The notes: generated by a model not told the origin, from the letters alone. DNA of 64,000 bases from Medicago truncatula (GCF_003473485.1 NC_053044.1:32244091-32308090); one strand, 5' to 3'. Positions 45,888-56,678 are shown, counted from the stretch's first letter. Program-made: numbers and translations.

Positions 45888-46870
45888 TCACCAAAACAAG
45901 CTTTTCTTGCATGACACAAATTTCGCACATGGCACAATTTGATTAATTTCCCTACTGCTACGATATCCAATATCAGAAACCAATCTATCACAGCTGTATG
46001 TTGCACAACCAATCAATGGCTTATATATCGGAACAAAATATCCTAGTGCTGTAGAAGCAATGGATATAGCACCAGCCCAGTAGGATGCTGCTTGTCCACT
46101 TCCACCTTCACTACTAAGAAAGCCTGTTTTGCAATAAATTGCAAAATCTTCACAATTATTCTTATAGAAATGGTAGTCACCAAATCCATTTTCAAGAAGA
46201 TACAAAGCACGGAATAGGACCTCTTTGGTTGGATCTGAAGAAGCACGCGTGCAAGTACCTCCTCGAGCTTGGACTATAAAATGTAGTGTAGAGACACCAT
46301 ACAGATAGCGGTGTAGTCCACCTTCAGAAAGAAAACAATCTAAGCAGGATAAGATGACACCATGCATCTTTGTTTGGCAGCAATCACCGCATCTTGGGCA
46401 TGGAATGTCGGTATCCAGAGAGGGAACTGAACTTCTACAAGAGGGAACTGAACTTCTGCAAGAGGGAACTGAACTTCTAGAAGAGGGAACTGAACTTCTA
46501 CAAGAGGGAACTGAACTTCTGCAAGAGGGAACTGAACTTGAACAGAAACGGTTGGAGATAGTTGGTGTTTCAGTTTGTTGGATTGCTCCATCTGTGAAGT
46601 GGATTACCATTCCATCTCCAACATATATTCCTGTTATCATACAAAAATGTAGTTACCAGAGCATAAATATGACACTAACCTCATAATCATCTGAATAACT
46701 GAAAGCATAGGATAAGTTTGGGGCATAAGAATGTGAATACATTAATTGAATATAAACATAAATTCAGAGATGAATAAAAGAGAGAAGAGATGACCATGAT
46801 GAGCATAGATGTAAGCCTGCCTCCAAGAGTAGATGTGATCTCCAGCTTTCAATTGTTTTCGATCAATCAT
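45888..46870 (-). CDS. LEAD-SENSITIVE 1-like LRAT/NC-domain protein, Helitron-interrupted copy, 272 aa
   Basis: Exons are 46795-46870 and 45888-46630 (273 codons). The LRAT/NC domain is a papain-like NlpC/P60 fold. The three expected catalytic positions are present: His in GDHIYSW, His in VIHF and Cys in NNCEDFAIYC, plus a CPRCGDCC metal-binding-like pair and the C-terminal SGQAASYWA membrane-associated region. It resembles the plant LEAD-SENSITIVE 1 group from memory; the biochemical role is not settled. It is unusual in two ways. The normal first codons (MEVLSN in the sister gene) are gone because a Helitron ends 10 bp upstream, and the codon equivalent to the sister's Lys7 is ATG here, giving a possible new start. 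An in-frame 21-bp minisatellite adds about five SSVPSCR units. Expression is doubtful because its promoter is displaced by 3 kb; it may be a pseudogene. Confidence 0.7.
46420..46545 (-). repeat. In-frame 21-bp coding minisatellite, six units
   Basis: GAGGGAACTGAACTTCT recurs at 46420, 46441, 46462, 46483, 46504 and 46525 with exact 21-bp spacing. It encodes repeated VPS(C/S)RSS on the minus strand. The sister gene at 52973 has one unit-like stretch (TSSAPSF) at this place. Confidence 0.95.
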
Positions 46871-46879
46871 ATTGAAAAA

Positions 46880-49800
46880 CTAGACTTTAAACCCGCGCTA
46901 TCGCGCGGGTCTGTTATAGACTCTCGTTCAATATGCAACCATAACAGAATATATTTCCTGAGTAATGTTGGAGATTGATATTTTTCTGATTTAAAAATTA
47001 ATTGTGTTGTTATTTTCTCTCATAATTAATGTGTTGCTTGTTTAAGTTTAAGTGTTATAGTTAGATTGTTGCTTATTTGGTAAGTAAGAGTCCTAGGTAA
47101 TGATGTCTATGGTTCTTAGGTAATGATGACTAGTGTTTAGAGTAGATTTAGTGCAGATTTTATGTTTAGTCTTACAAGCAAGCTTATGGCTTGATTCTAT
47201 ATATTTGTAGTGTATGCTTAAGTTTAATGTATCAAAGTATCTTAGCTTTTAGTACTTTGTTCACAAAACATTGTTGTCTTCTCTAACTTTTTGGTTTTTT
47301 CTTCTTTCTTTTCCACCATTTTTTAGCCTTAATTTTCTGTCTTGAGCTTATTGCTTCTGCTGCCTTTGCAAAAGCTAACAAGTAATAACTTAACAGAATA
47401 TATAGACTCTGTTATAAACATGGAGTACATAGATTATAAATTACGGTAACAGTAATTACAGATGTTTCCTGAGTAATAAACAAAATATATTTTCTGTATT
47501 CAAAATTGAAATTACGGCAGCCATAACAAAATCACATAAATACACATTCATATTGTGAGGGTTAATTATTATAATCTCTAAAAGTAGTTCATTTGTGAGC
47601 TATTTTAAATTTGCTATGCGCCGGCTTCATTATAAATAGTTCAAATTCTAAATCACGGCAACCGTAATTACGGTCTTTTTATTCTAAATCAAGGAACCTT
47701 TTTAATTATCTGTCTATATAGAATAATTAATTATCTGTCTTCAAATAAGATTGTAACTATGGTTGCAGTAAACATGTCACAGAGGCCATTGAGGATACAA
47801 AACACCATTATGCAGATCAACCTTTGTAAACCACAAACGATGGAAGTTGCAATGATGAATTTATATAAAACGTAACAGCTTGCTTTCAAATATTAATTGA
47901 GAATACATAGTAGAACCAAATCCATTAGACAATTCAAAAGAGTCATTATACATCCAAAATTACATGCAATATTATGCATGTTAAATTAAGAAACAACAAA
48001 ACAGAACAAAAAGACCATAGATGAGTCTAACTGGGAACAAACAGAAAACCACATAACACATTTAAAAGAAACACAGACATTGTGAAGTTGCATGACAATC
48101 AATCAGAATCTTCAACCTTGACAGACACAATCCTCAGCTCCTTAGTTGTAGATGTGTCGTATGCAGTAAGAACAATGTCATCTAATGACTCCACATCCTC
48201 AGAACCTTTCTTTCCCATACTCTTGCTACACTTATCACAACAAATCTGTCCATTGATAACGGTAATCCTTGATGCACATTTAGTGCATGCACGATATATA
48301 GAACCACCTAGCATCGACCTCAAGCTCACATGTCCGTGCCAAAACAGCTCCCACGCATTTCTACATATAAATCAGGCATTTACAATTATATATAGTGTGT
48401 ATGATACAGGAGGGATCTTACATAATTAAATGAAGCCGTATATGAAAAAGTAATAAACACCTCAGTTGATTCAATCAAATCTTCGATAGTCGTTCTCGGA
48501 GTAGCGAGCAAATCATCAGCCAACGGAACAACAATAGGTCCAGTCATCTAACCAACTACTTGAGTAAATTCCATGTTCGCCTCATTCATTCTGCAGGAGC
48601 ACAATCACACGGCAGTACAGTTATTCGATGTAAATTATAAGTTTTAAACAAACATGGGTCATTTGCAAAACAATTAGAGCAAAGTGTAGACTACCTTTCT
48701 TCAAAGTGATCCTTAAACATAGGTAACAAATTTTTTCTCACACTTGCATGAACTTTCATGCCTTACAACAAAACAAAAGCAAAACATATTGAATTAAATC
48801 ACTGTATAATGAAAATAAAACACGAAGCAGTCTGTAAAGTGCAATGCGCGTATCTAAATCCCTTATATGATTATATCAATTACAGACTGACTCTATTACC
48901 TCAGCATCCACCAGTATCATATGAATCATGCCAACATCAGTTGCATTGAAACGGTCAGGAGTAGTCCACAGGTTAAGCACTTTACCTTGGATCTGGAACT
49001 CAATTTTTCCACCAACAATCTCATCAAATTTCCTTAACTTTGGAGCTTTTCCTACAAACCAACAACATCATCAGTATTTACGAAGATATGTCATGTTATA
49101 AACAAAACCATACATGAAAACATGAAAACTAACCTTTGTTTGCCATGAGTGAGTATGCAAGATTGGCTTTCTAACGTGATAGTTTCGGATGCACTCTGAT
49201 ATGAACTTAAAGTATATTTTGAGAGAATGGCACAAACAAAACTCAGAGTAACTCATATTTATAGGAATAGATCATAGGACTTGAGCAATTCGATTTGGCC
49301 TTGAGACAAAGAAATAAATGTTGTCTATAAGTTGTGTGTCTCAATGGTGTGTAATTAATCAGATGTCAAGGGAATTGCAAGACAAACTTACATTGAGCAC
49401 AAAAAATGCAGTTGAAAGTCTGCGCATTAATGAGTGTATGAGTTGTAAGCTCTACCAGCAAACCAACTTATCATCTTGAGCAGCACAAATCTGGATTGCT
49501 TCAATGCAAAATTAGCTGGCTCGTTTATCTGAGGAGCTTTGGAGTGTTTGAAGGCATCTTCACTTAGATGGCATTGAATGATACCTAGGGCATGCAGATA
49601 GTTTGCATTGGTTAAACAAAAAAAAAACGGTTGCATTTGTTCCTAAGCATTACATGGCTGGCAGAATAATTAATGAACCATTTGCTTGCAAATACTTTGT
49701 GGGGGCCAACACCAGGTCATTTAATACAGGCAGTTGGGTGATTTGAGCAAAATTGCAAGGCGCCAAAACATGTATTAGGCAAAAGAGATTAAGCATAATG

Positions 49801-49917
49801 TGGGCCCTTGATGCAATTAGGGTTAGGGATTAACTCCTATCAAACTACCTTTGATTTTAAGTAAGTAAGATATTCTCATCTTAATGTTTAATGTCACTGT
49901 GTGTGTGATTTGCCAAG
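46880..49917 (-). mobile_element. Non-autonomous Helitron carrying an RPA-like gene
   Basis: On the minus strand the 3' end shows a GC hairpin (ACCCGCGC, GATA, GCGCGGGT at 46891-46910), then 11 nt ending CTAG at 46880 followed by a host T. This is the canonical plant Helitron terminus. Comparison with the intact sister gene at 53.8 kb shows the host sequence resuming at about 49918 (AAGAATGAAATGGAAG here, AAGAATGAAATAGAAG at 53886), so about 3.04 kb was inserted and about 19 bp of host sequence around the start codon is missing. The 5' TC end is not exactly resolved. No Rep/helicase is encoded, so it would need another element's proteins to move. Confidence 0.8.
48099..49146 (-). pseudogene. 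Replication protein A large-subunit-like gene inside the Helitron
   Basis: Pieces in order on the minus strand are: MANKG (start at 49146); an OB-fold segment KLRKFDEIVGGKIEFQIQGK then LWTTPDRFN and IHMILVDAE (48900-49051); KVHASVRKNLLPMFKDHFEE (about 48696-48755); a short stretch at about 48530-48600; and a zinc ribbon CTKCASRITVINGQICCDKC within 48099-48329 (CX2C...CX2C). This is the layout of plant RPA70/DUF223-type single-strand DNA-binding proteins, a gene type that plant Helitrons are known to carry. The junction before the third piece does not splice cleanly in phase and a stop interrupts the fourth, so I treat it as degraded, though alternative splicing is not excluded. Confidence 0.65.
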
Positions 49918-51325
49918 GCCAAGAATGAAATGGAAGAATGGAAAGAAAAGGAACATAAATACAATTTCTTTGCCTCTAGACCTTCCCCTATTATATTTTT
50001 GAGGCAAACAATATGACATTTCCCTAGGTAAGTTTATGCATTCGTTAGAATCGTTAATAACCTTTAGTTATTCAAGGTGCATCGAATAGCACTTGCTAGT
50101 ATTAACAACATTGAAGGCAAAGGAACGAGGTAGTATATGTTCGAGAGAAGACTAATAATAATCCAACTATATAACCGTTGGCAAAAGTTAACTCGTGCGG
50201 ACACATCTTAAGGAACTCATTATAAAAATATACGTATTAAAAGTTGTGTATTAAACTATTTAAAAATTAAAATGTTATGTATTTCAATGCAAAGTTGTTT
50301 TTTTGGGTTCCGTAACAAGTGTCTTTAGGGCACAAGTTAGCATGACTCATAACTATTTTTGTGTTGTTGCCCTCTCTAGTTGCTAGCATTAGTCCGATAG
50401 AAAATTAGTAGAATAACTATAATTTTTTTTCACCCTATCCATTTCTCGTGCTTTATTTTTTTTTACGAAAATGTCCATGTGATTTTCATATTCTATTATC
50501 CGAAATGAGTTTTTCCATGTTTTGGGTGGAAAAATTAGTTTTTCATCCATTGAGATTTTAGAATCCAAACATCCCAAATAAAGATGGTGTCTTCCTTGTT
50601 TTTTTCTTGGGATTATAAAATCTGAACACCCTGTAAACACTCCACTTGTGCCAAGAATCTAGGGAAAAAACAGTTTGAATTATATAATCAGAATCGTATT
50701 AAATCAAATATTGAACATGTTTGTACTTTGTAACATGTATATCATGTTTAAGGACCACATTAATCTTTCTAACCTCATTCTTGTGTTTTAGCCTTCTAGG
50801 TCATTGTTAGTTATTCACGTTGTGTCTTAGTCGAAAGTCTGGTTTTTAGACTACTTGATTAGATTGCTCCAAAACATTTCTAAAAAATCAGGAAAAAAAA
50901 TTAAGGATCAAGATTCCCCTAAAAAAAACTTCTTACGGGACTCCATCCTTTAAAATCTAAAATTTCATCGTTTAGACTCATTTTTCATTTTTTTTTAGTT
51001 TTTTTTCGTATTCTTAGACAAATCTGAAAAAATTTGCATTACTTTTTATCTTATTTTTAGAATTTTTTGGTAGTATTTTTATATTTTATTTTATTTGACA
51101 TGTTTTATCATTTTTAACTTTGTTTTTTTTGTTTGTTATTTTCAAAAGATAAATTCAATTGCAGCTTATATATAAGCATGTTTTGAATTCTATAATCCAA
51201 ACACATTTGAATTATGTTTGGATTATAGAATTCGAAACTCCATGGACATTCTTGTAAAAAAAAGGGTGCATGGAAGGTATTAGAGTGGAAAAAAATAATA
51301 GTCTTTGCATAGAAAATATACAACG
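49918..51325. other. 5' flank of the second LSN1-like copy and spacer
   Basis: 49918-50160 matches the 5' flank of the third copy (53886-54110; shared TTTCTTTGCCTCTAGACC and TATGACATTT). This is the promoter region cut off from its gene by the Helitron. The rest is AT-rich, without a gene. Confidence 0.6.
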
Positions 51326-52230
51326 CCTCCTTCTAGCTTCAATTCGAATAACATACCAATCTGGAAGTTATCATCTTATGGCAAATTTTCTATAAAATCG
51401 GCATATACTTTGATGTGCAATGAGTCCCCTGATCCTACTCCTAATCCTTTATTCAAAACAATTTGGAGTTGGCAAGGTCCTATCAGACTTGGAACTCTCC
51501 TTTGGAAGTGGATTTATAGTAAAGTACTTACTAATGAAGAAAGGTTTAAGAGAAAAATGACCACATACTACTAAGGATATTGGTGAGAGGGAAGTTCAAA
51601 ATGATTTACTACTACTTTCACAGTTGTTGTGAATGCTATTTGGAGAGATGGCAATAAACTTATCGTCTCTGATAGACTCGTATAGAAGATGATCTTTGGT
51701 TGAAAGTTAATCAAGTGCAATGGATTGATAAGGAAAGTATGCATCCCCCTAATTTCACATTTGATCGAAAACAATGGAGGCGGATTGGTTGGTCTCCTCG
51801 ACCCCCAAATGTTGTTAAGGTCAATATGGATGGATCATCTGTTCTAATGGAAGTTTCATTCAAGGATTTTTCTGCAACCTAGGAGCATGTATGGCTCTCT
51901 ATTCCGTGCTTCGTGCTCTCCTTATTGGTAGTAAGTGTGGCCGTGAGCTTAATCCTCGTACAGTAATTTTTAGAACTGATTCAGCGGTGGTCCCTCAGAT
52001 GGTTCGACCCAGAATGACTTCCTCCTTACTTTTTAAATCTCTCCTTGACAAGATCCATGCCTTACTCAACTCTTCAGCTTGGCCTTTCTCTATCCATCAT
52101 ATCTATCGTGAAATGATTGTTGGCTTCGTCATTGAGACTTTAAGTTCTAGTTTTCATTATTTAAGCATTTTAATTCAGAATGATTATAGCAGCATTAGTT
52201 ATCTGCGTATTATTTCTTAGTTGATTAGCC
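51326..52230 (+). mobile_element. LINE fragment (zf-RVT plus RNase H), second copy
   Basis: It reads SSYGKFSIKSAYTLM, IWSWQGPIRLGTLLWKWIYS and TNEERFKRKMTTYY, then WRRIGWSPRPPNVVKVNMDG. These are the zinc-binding and RNase H regions of a plant LINE, broken by stops. It is the paralogue of 44328-45240 and duplicated with the gene array. Confidence 0.82.
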
Positions 52231-52972
52231 TTCTCATCTAAAGAAGATTAGGGTCAGCATATTGACATTCTTTTTTGTTAGTTATTTTCATTATCTCACA
52301 GACACACTCTCCTTATCAAGTTGAAGAAGCAACTTTTCGGCAAAAAAAAAGTTGAGGAAGCAAACCAACTTTGTTGGCAAAAGATCTTCATGCTTGTATT
52401 TTTCATAAACCGGTTTCAAAGATGTAACTGTTAGAAAGCCTCTCAATCATGAAACTGATAAACATAAGCTGCATTCATGCAACTGAGAAAGACATACCTA
52501 GACTTTAAAATATCTGTAATATGAAAGATTACGGTAATCCTTAATGACATTTTAGAAAATGTAAACCAATCGATATTTTGTACAACTCAATTTTAATATT
52601 GAACAACGACAACATTAAAAGCATGGGACTAAAGAAACAATATTCAAGCAATAGTACATAAATACTAACTCATGATGTGCTTGCATCACTGACAGTTGAA
52701 ATCAAACAGAAAAAAATGTGATCATCCATAAACAATTCTCACCAAAACAAGTTTTTATTAATTTTACTGAAATGGCTTTTGAAACCAGTCCAAAAACTAA
52801 AACTAATAAGCGAACTAAGTCAAAGTTTTGATATGCATTATGCAAGTGACTATAAGGCTGAAACAAGAGTTCATGACTATTTGTAGATTCAAGCTGACGA
52901 GCATTGGCACAACCGCATATTATAACAAATGCAAAATCATTTGCTTAGCATAAAAATTTAACAAAGGCATTT
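52231..52972. other. Duplicated 3' flank of the third LSN1-like gene
   Basis: It shares blocks with 42.7-43.3 kb and 45.3-45.9 kb; the part nearest the stop is probably 3' untranslated sequence. Confidence 0.5.
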
Positions 52973-53877
52973 TTAGAACTCCAGTCTACTAGCTTCCATG
53001 GTCAACTCAGGTATTCTTTCTACTGGAACTTTAGTTACATCTTTAATAACTTCGTAGCGAAATCCAATATCAGAAACCAATCTTTTAATGCAGTAAGTTC
53101 CACAGCCAACCAAAGCCTTACCAAAAAGACTGGAGTTCACAAACCGGAATGATGAAGAGGCTACAGTACTGGTAGCAGCCAAATAAGATGCTGCTTGTCC
53201 ACTGCAGCCTTTTGTGGTTGCAAAAAGACCTGTTTTGCAATAAACTGCAAAATCTTCACAGTTATTCTTGGAGATATGGTAGCAACCAAATCCTTTTTCA
53301 AGAAGATATAAAGCGCGAGGAAGGACCTCTTCAGTTGGATCCGAAGAAGCTAGGGTGCATGTACCTCCTCTAGCTTGGGCTAAAAACTGTAGTTTGGATA
53401 CACCATACTGAAAAAGGTAGAGTTGACCCCCTGAAAGAAAGCAATCTAAGCAGGATGAGAACACACCATGATTCCTTGTTTCTGCAGCTTCACGGCATCT
53501 TTGGCATGGAAGTTTGGTATCAAAAGAGGGAGCTGAACTTGTAAAGAAACGGTCCAAAATAGCTGGTATTCCAGTTGCTTGTTGTCCTGATCCAATTGTG
53601 AAATGGATCACCATTTCATCTCCAATATATATTCCTGTTATATTACAGAAATGCAGTTGGCAGAACATATATGACATTAACTTCAGTATGATGCTTATGC
53701 ATAGGATAAGTTTGATACATAATAAAATGGTCATAAATATGAAAATATAAATGGGCAGATGAATATAAGAGAAAAGATATGACCATGATGTGCATAGACG
53801 TAAGCCTGCCTCCAAGAGTAGATGTGATCTCCGGTTTTCAGTTGTTTCCTATCAATCTTATTGGAAAGCACCTCCAT
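52973..53877 (-). CDS. LEAD-SENSITIVE 1-like LRAT/NC-domain protein, intact copy, 251 aa
   Basis: Exons are 53784-53877 and 52973-53634, joined by a 149-bp GT-AG intron, giving 252 codons. It starts MEVLSNKIDRKQLKTGDHIY, a canonical N-terminus of this plant family. The catalytic-type His (GDHIYSW), His (VIHF) and Cys (KNNCEDFAVYC) are in place, with the CQRC pair, the CLDCFLSGG motif and the ARGGTCTLASSDPTEEVL signature. The C-terminal third is Gly/Ala/Ser-rich and moderately hydrophobic (SGQAASYLAATST), suggesting membrane association. LRAT-fold proteins are acyltransferases or thiol hydrolases in animals; the plant substrate is unknown. The name LEAD-SENSITIVE 1-like is by family resemblance. 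This is the only copy in the array with a normal 5' end. Confidence 0.88.
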
Positions 53878-54182
53878 CTTAAGCTGAAGAATGAAATAGA
53901 AGAAGAAATGAAAGAAAATGAACATATATAGTGATTTCTTTGCCTCTAGACCTTCCACTATTATTTTTGAGGCACAAAATATGACATTTACCGATATACA
54001 TTCATTAATAGCTTTTAGCCATTCAAGGTGTGCATCGAATAGCAATATTAACAGCAATAAAGGCAAAGAAACGAGGTATGTTCCCGAAGACTATTATAGT
54101 GCAACCATGTTTTTCTGCTATTCCCCTGGCTAGCTGCTAGCATCAGTCGGATATTATACTCGCCACTCTTCCTTGTTTGGTA

Positions 54183-54294
54183 TTCCCTCCGTTTCAAAAT
54201 ATAAGCAAATTTTACTTTTTAGGTTCATGCAATTACATCATTAATTGCATGAACTTAAAAAGTAAAATTTGCTTATATTTTGAAACGGAGGGAG
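54183..54294. mobile_element. Stowaway MITE, 112-bp near-perfect hairpin
   Basis: The ends CCCTCCGTTTCAAAATATAA and TTATATTTTGAAACGGAGGG are inverted. The pairing continues through TTCATGCAATTA / TAATTGCATGAA to the middle, so nearly the whole element folds on itself. It is flanked by TA (54181-54182 and 54295-54296), the Tc1/mariner target. It lies about 300 bp upstream of the intact LSN1-like start. Confidence 0.9.
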
Positions 54295-54369
54295 TACTAC
54301 TATTCTAGTTACGGTATTTATGGTGCAGTTTAGTTCGATTTTAAGGTTAAAATTCAAACGATAAAAAAA

Positions 54370-54576
54370 GAGTTAAAATCATCTCCATTTATCATCTACA
54401 TTTCTACGATTTGGAGAGATAAAACACACAAAAAAAGTACTTCTTCCCTTTCAAACGACACTCATTTTGAAACGATGGTGGAATCCACTTAATGGTAAGA
54501 CCAACTACCTTATGTCTCTATCTCTCTCCAAATTGCATCTTCCATTTATTTTTATAAATGGAGATGATCTTTACCA
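54370..54576. mobile_element. Mutator-like MITE
   Basis: Inverted ends GTTAAAATCATCTCCATTTA and AAATGGAGATGATCTTTACC; the flanks share ATAAAAAAA (9 bp). It is of the same family as the element at 54840. Confidence 0.65.
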
Positions 54577-54839
54577 ATAAAAAAACATACGGTTTGATTT
54601 AATTTGATTGACTTTTAAAATAAAAATTAAATCAAATCAAACCAATGTGGTTTTGATTGGTTCGGTTGTTACGGTTGTTTCCAATTAAAAAGTTAAAAAC
54701 AAATTATTTGCAACAATGTTTTTGAAATTTTTGAAATTTGCGTTTCTTTTTGCTAAAATAACGAATTGACAATTGTTATTGAAAATTCACACACATGAGT
54801 AGAGGAATTGAGACTTGAGCTTTGGTCACGGTGTCGGAC

Positions 54840-55006
54840 GGGTAAAGATCCTCTCCATTTATAATATTTTTCATTTGTTGCAATTTGGAGAGAGAGATAG
54901 ATAGACAAACAAAAATAAGTAATGCCACTTATTTTATTTTATTTTGTCTATCTCTCTCCAAATTGCAACAAATAGAAATGGTTATAAATGGAGATGATCT
55001 TAACCC
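54840..55006. mobile_element. Mutator-like MITE with perfect 9-bp target duplication
   Basis: The ends GGGTAAAGATCCTCTCC and ATGGAGATGATCTTAACCC are inverted repeats. GTGTCGGAC occurs directly before (54831-54839) and after (55007-55015). A 9-bp duplication is diagnostic of the Mutator superfamily. The interior has a second inverted pair (TTTGGAGAGAGATAGA / TCTATCTCTCTCCAAA-like). Confidence 0.88.
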
Positions 55007-55551
55007 GTGTCGGACATAGCAATTTTGACATTTCTATCCGTTAAACTAGGAGTTAAGGATGAAATTCACCATTTCTTTTGTGTGCTTTTTAAAATATCTT
55101 GTTCATGAGAATCTTTCAATGATAAAAAAATGATTTTGTCAATAAAAAAAGACAAATTTAAACAATTATAAGATGCTAATACATCATAATTCAAACGAGA
55201 GATTGAAGTTTATCAATTTTTGGAGAATCAAAGTTATTCATTTTTTTAGGGGTATAGGATCAAAGTTATATTCACCCTAAAAATTTAATTGTATATATAA
55301 TATATATATTAATGAATTAATTAATTAAAGTAAAGTAAACGAAGACACACACACTGTCACTCCAAAAGGATGCGTACCTGCAAGCCTGAAAATGAAAGGT
55401 GAGGGAGTGGTGCAAAACTTAATATTGAGGGTGTGCATAGTGCATACAATATACATGAAAATCAGTGTTCTTTTTAAAATTTGAGGGTGTGCATTAGGCA
55501 CTACCTGGCTCCACCCTTGTTTATGAGCAATAACTTGTTTTATGAACGATA
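55007..55551. other. AT-rich spacer; no gene
   Basis: A 120-codon minus-strand frame (55325-55687) spans non-coding repeat DNA and shows no domain; it is not called. Confidence 0.5.
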
Positions 55552-55869
55552 TTCCCTCCGTTTTAAAATATAAGCAAAAAAAATTTATTTTATTTGTCTC
55601 AAAATATAAGCAAAAAAGACCAACTTTTATGCTATTTTTATGTTTTTTCAAACAAATCATCTTTTCTAATGTAAAAATTAAATGCAAGTTGCATTTAATT
55701 TGTTCTCCTTTTTATTTTCTCCATAATTTTTAACCAATGAGAATTATTTTTACATCTTTCCATGAAATTTATTCCAAGGATAACACAAAAAATTATACCT
55801 CAAATCACTAAGTGTTAGTTTTCTTAATAAGTGTGAATTATTATTTTTTACTTATTAGGACGGAGGGAG
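55552..55869. mobile_element. Stowaway-type element, 318 bp
   Basis: It begins TTCCCTCCGTTTTAAAATAT after TA (55550-55551) and ends GGACGGAGGGAG followed by TA. The inner 3' end is less conserved than in the 54183 copy. Its CTCCCTCCGT ends put it in the same broad family. Confidence 0.75.
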
Positions 55870-56156
55870 TAATTAATAACTTAACTTCGAGATTGGCAAT
55901 TGTTCGTGTATAAACAAGCGAGGTGTACCTCTGAAGAGGAGTTTGTGGTCGTACCTACAAGAATTATGTTTGAAAACTTAGATTTCAGGACACTTCGATG
56001 AATGAAACATATATGTTAAAGTCACATAACTCAAGTCGTATCAATCATGACTCTTCGATTTGGGACTCTTGCCCTCGTCCTTAACGTGCTATGTGTCTTT
56101 GAGGTCTAGGTCGCAGTTTCTATTTTTCTTTTATTTCCTTTCTTATTAACTAGAAG

Positions 56157-56678
56157 TAGGGTTGGAAATAGGTCAGGCCAGGCCAGGCTTTGATAGGCCT
56201 GAGCCTGGCCTACGAAAAAATTTGCAGGCCTGAGCCTGGCCTATGGCCTTTCATAGACCTATTTTTTTGGCCTGGCCTGGCCTATTTAAAAGTCTGGCCA
56301 GGCCTGAAAGCCTATTTATAGGCCTACTTACTATTAAAGTCACTAAACATTCCATTTTATCTACTTTTAAATAGGCTTAATAGGCCTCAAAGCCTATTTC
56401 AGTGTAAGACTTATCTATCACTACTATAAGGCCTTAAAAGTCTATTTCACTATAAAGCTTTAAAGCCTATTTAAAAAGTCCACTATGAAGCCTAACATGC
56501 ATAAACAGGCCGGCCTATTAGGTTCATAGGCTTTTTTGATAGGCTAAGCCTGACCTATTTACTTAAATAGGCTTTTTAAAAAGCCTAAGCCTAGCCTTTT
56601 TAATAAACAGGTCAAGCCATGCCAGGCTTAAACAAGCCATAGGCCCCTGTAGGCCGGCCTGACCTATTCCCAACCCTA
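56157..56678. mobile_element. hAT MITE, 522 bp, with AGGCCT-rich interior
   Basis: The ends TAGGGTTGGAAATAGGTCAG and CTGACCTATTCCCAACCCTA are inverted repeats. The flanks ACTAGAAG (56149-56156) and ACTAAAAG (56679-56686) form an 8-bp target duplication with one mismatch, as for hAT. The interior is built from many GGCCTA, AGGCCTG and TAGGCTT words in both orientations. Confidence 0.88.

Noticed and set aside
46340-46686. Frames on both strands across the minisatellite
   Set aside because: A 21-bp period keeps all frames open; only the LRAT-domain frame has flanking conserved sequence.
55325-55687. 120-codon minus-strand frame
   Set aside because: It runs across a Stowaway end and AT-rich spacer, with no domain or splice partner.
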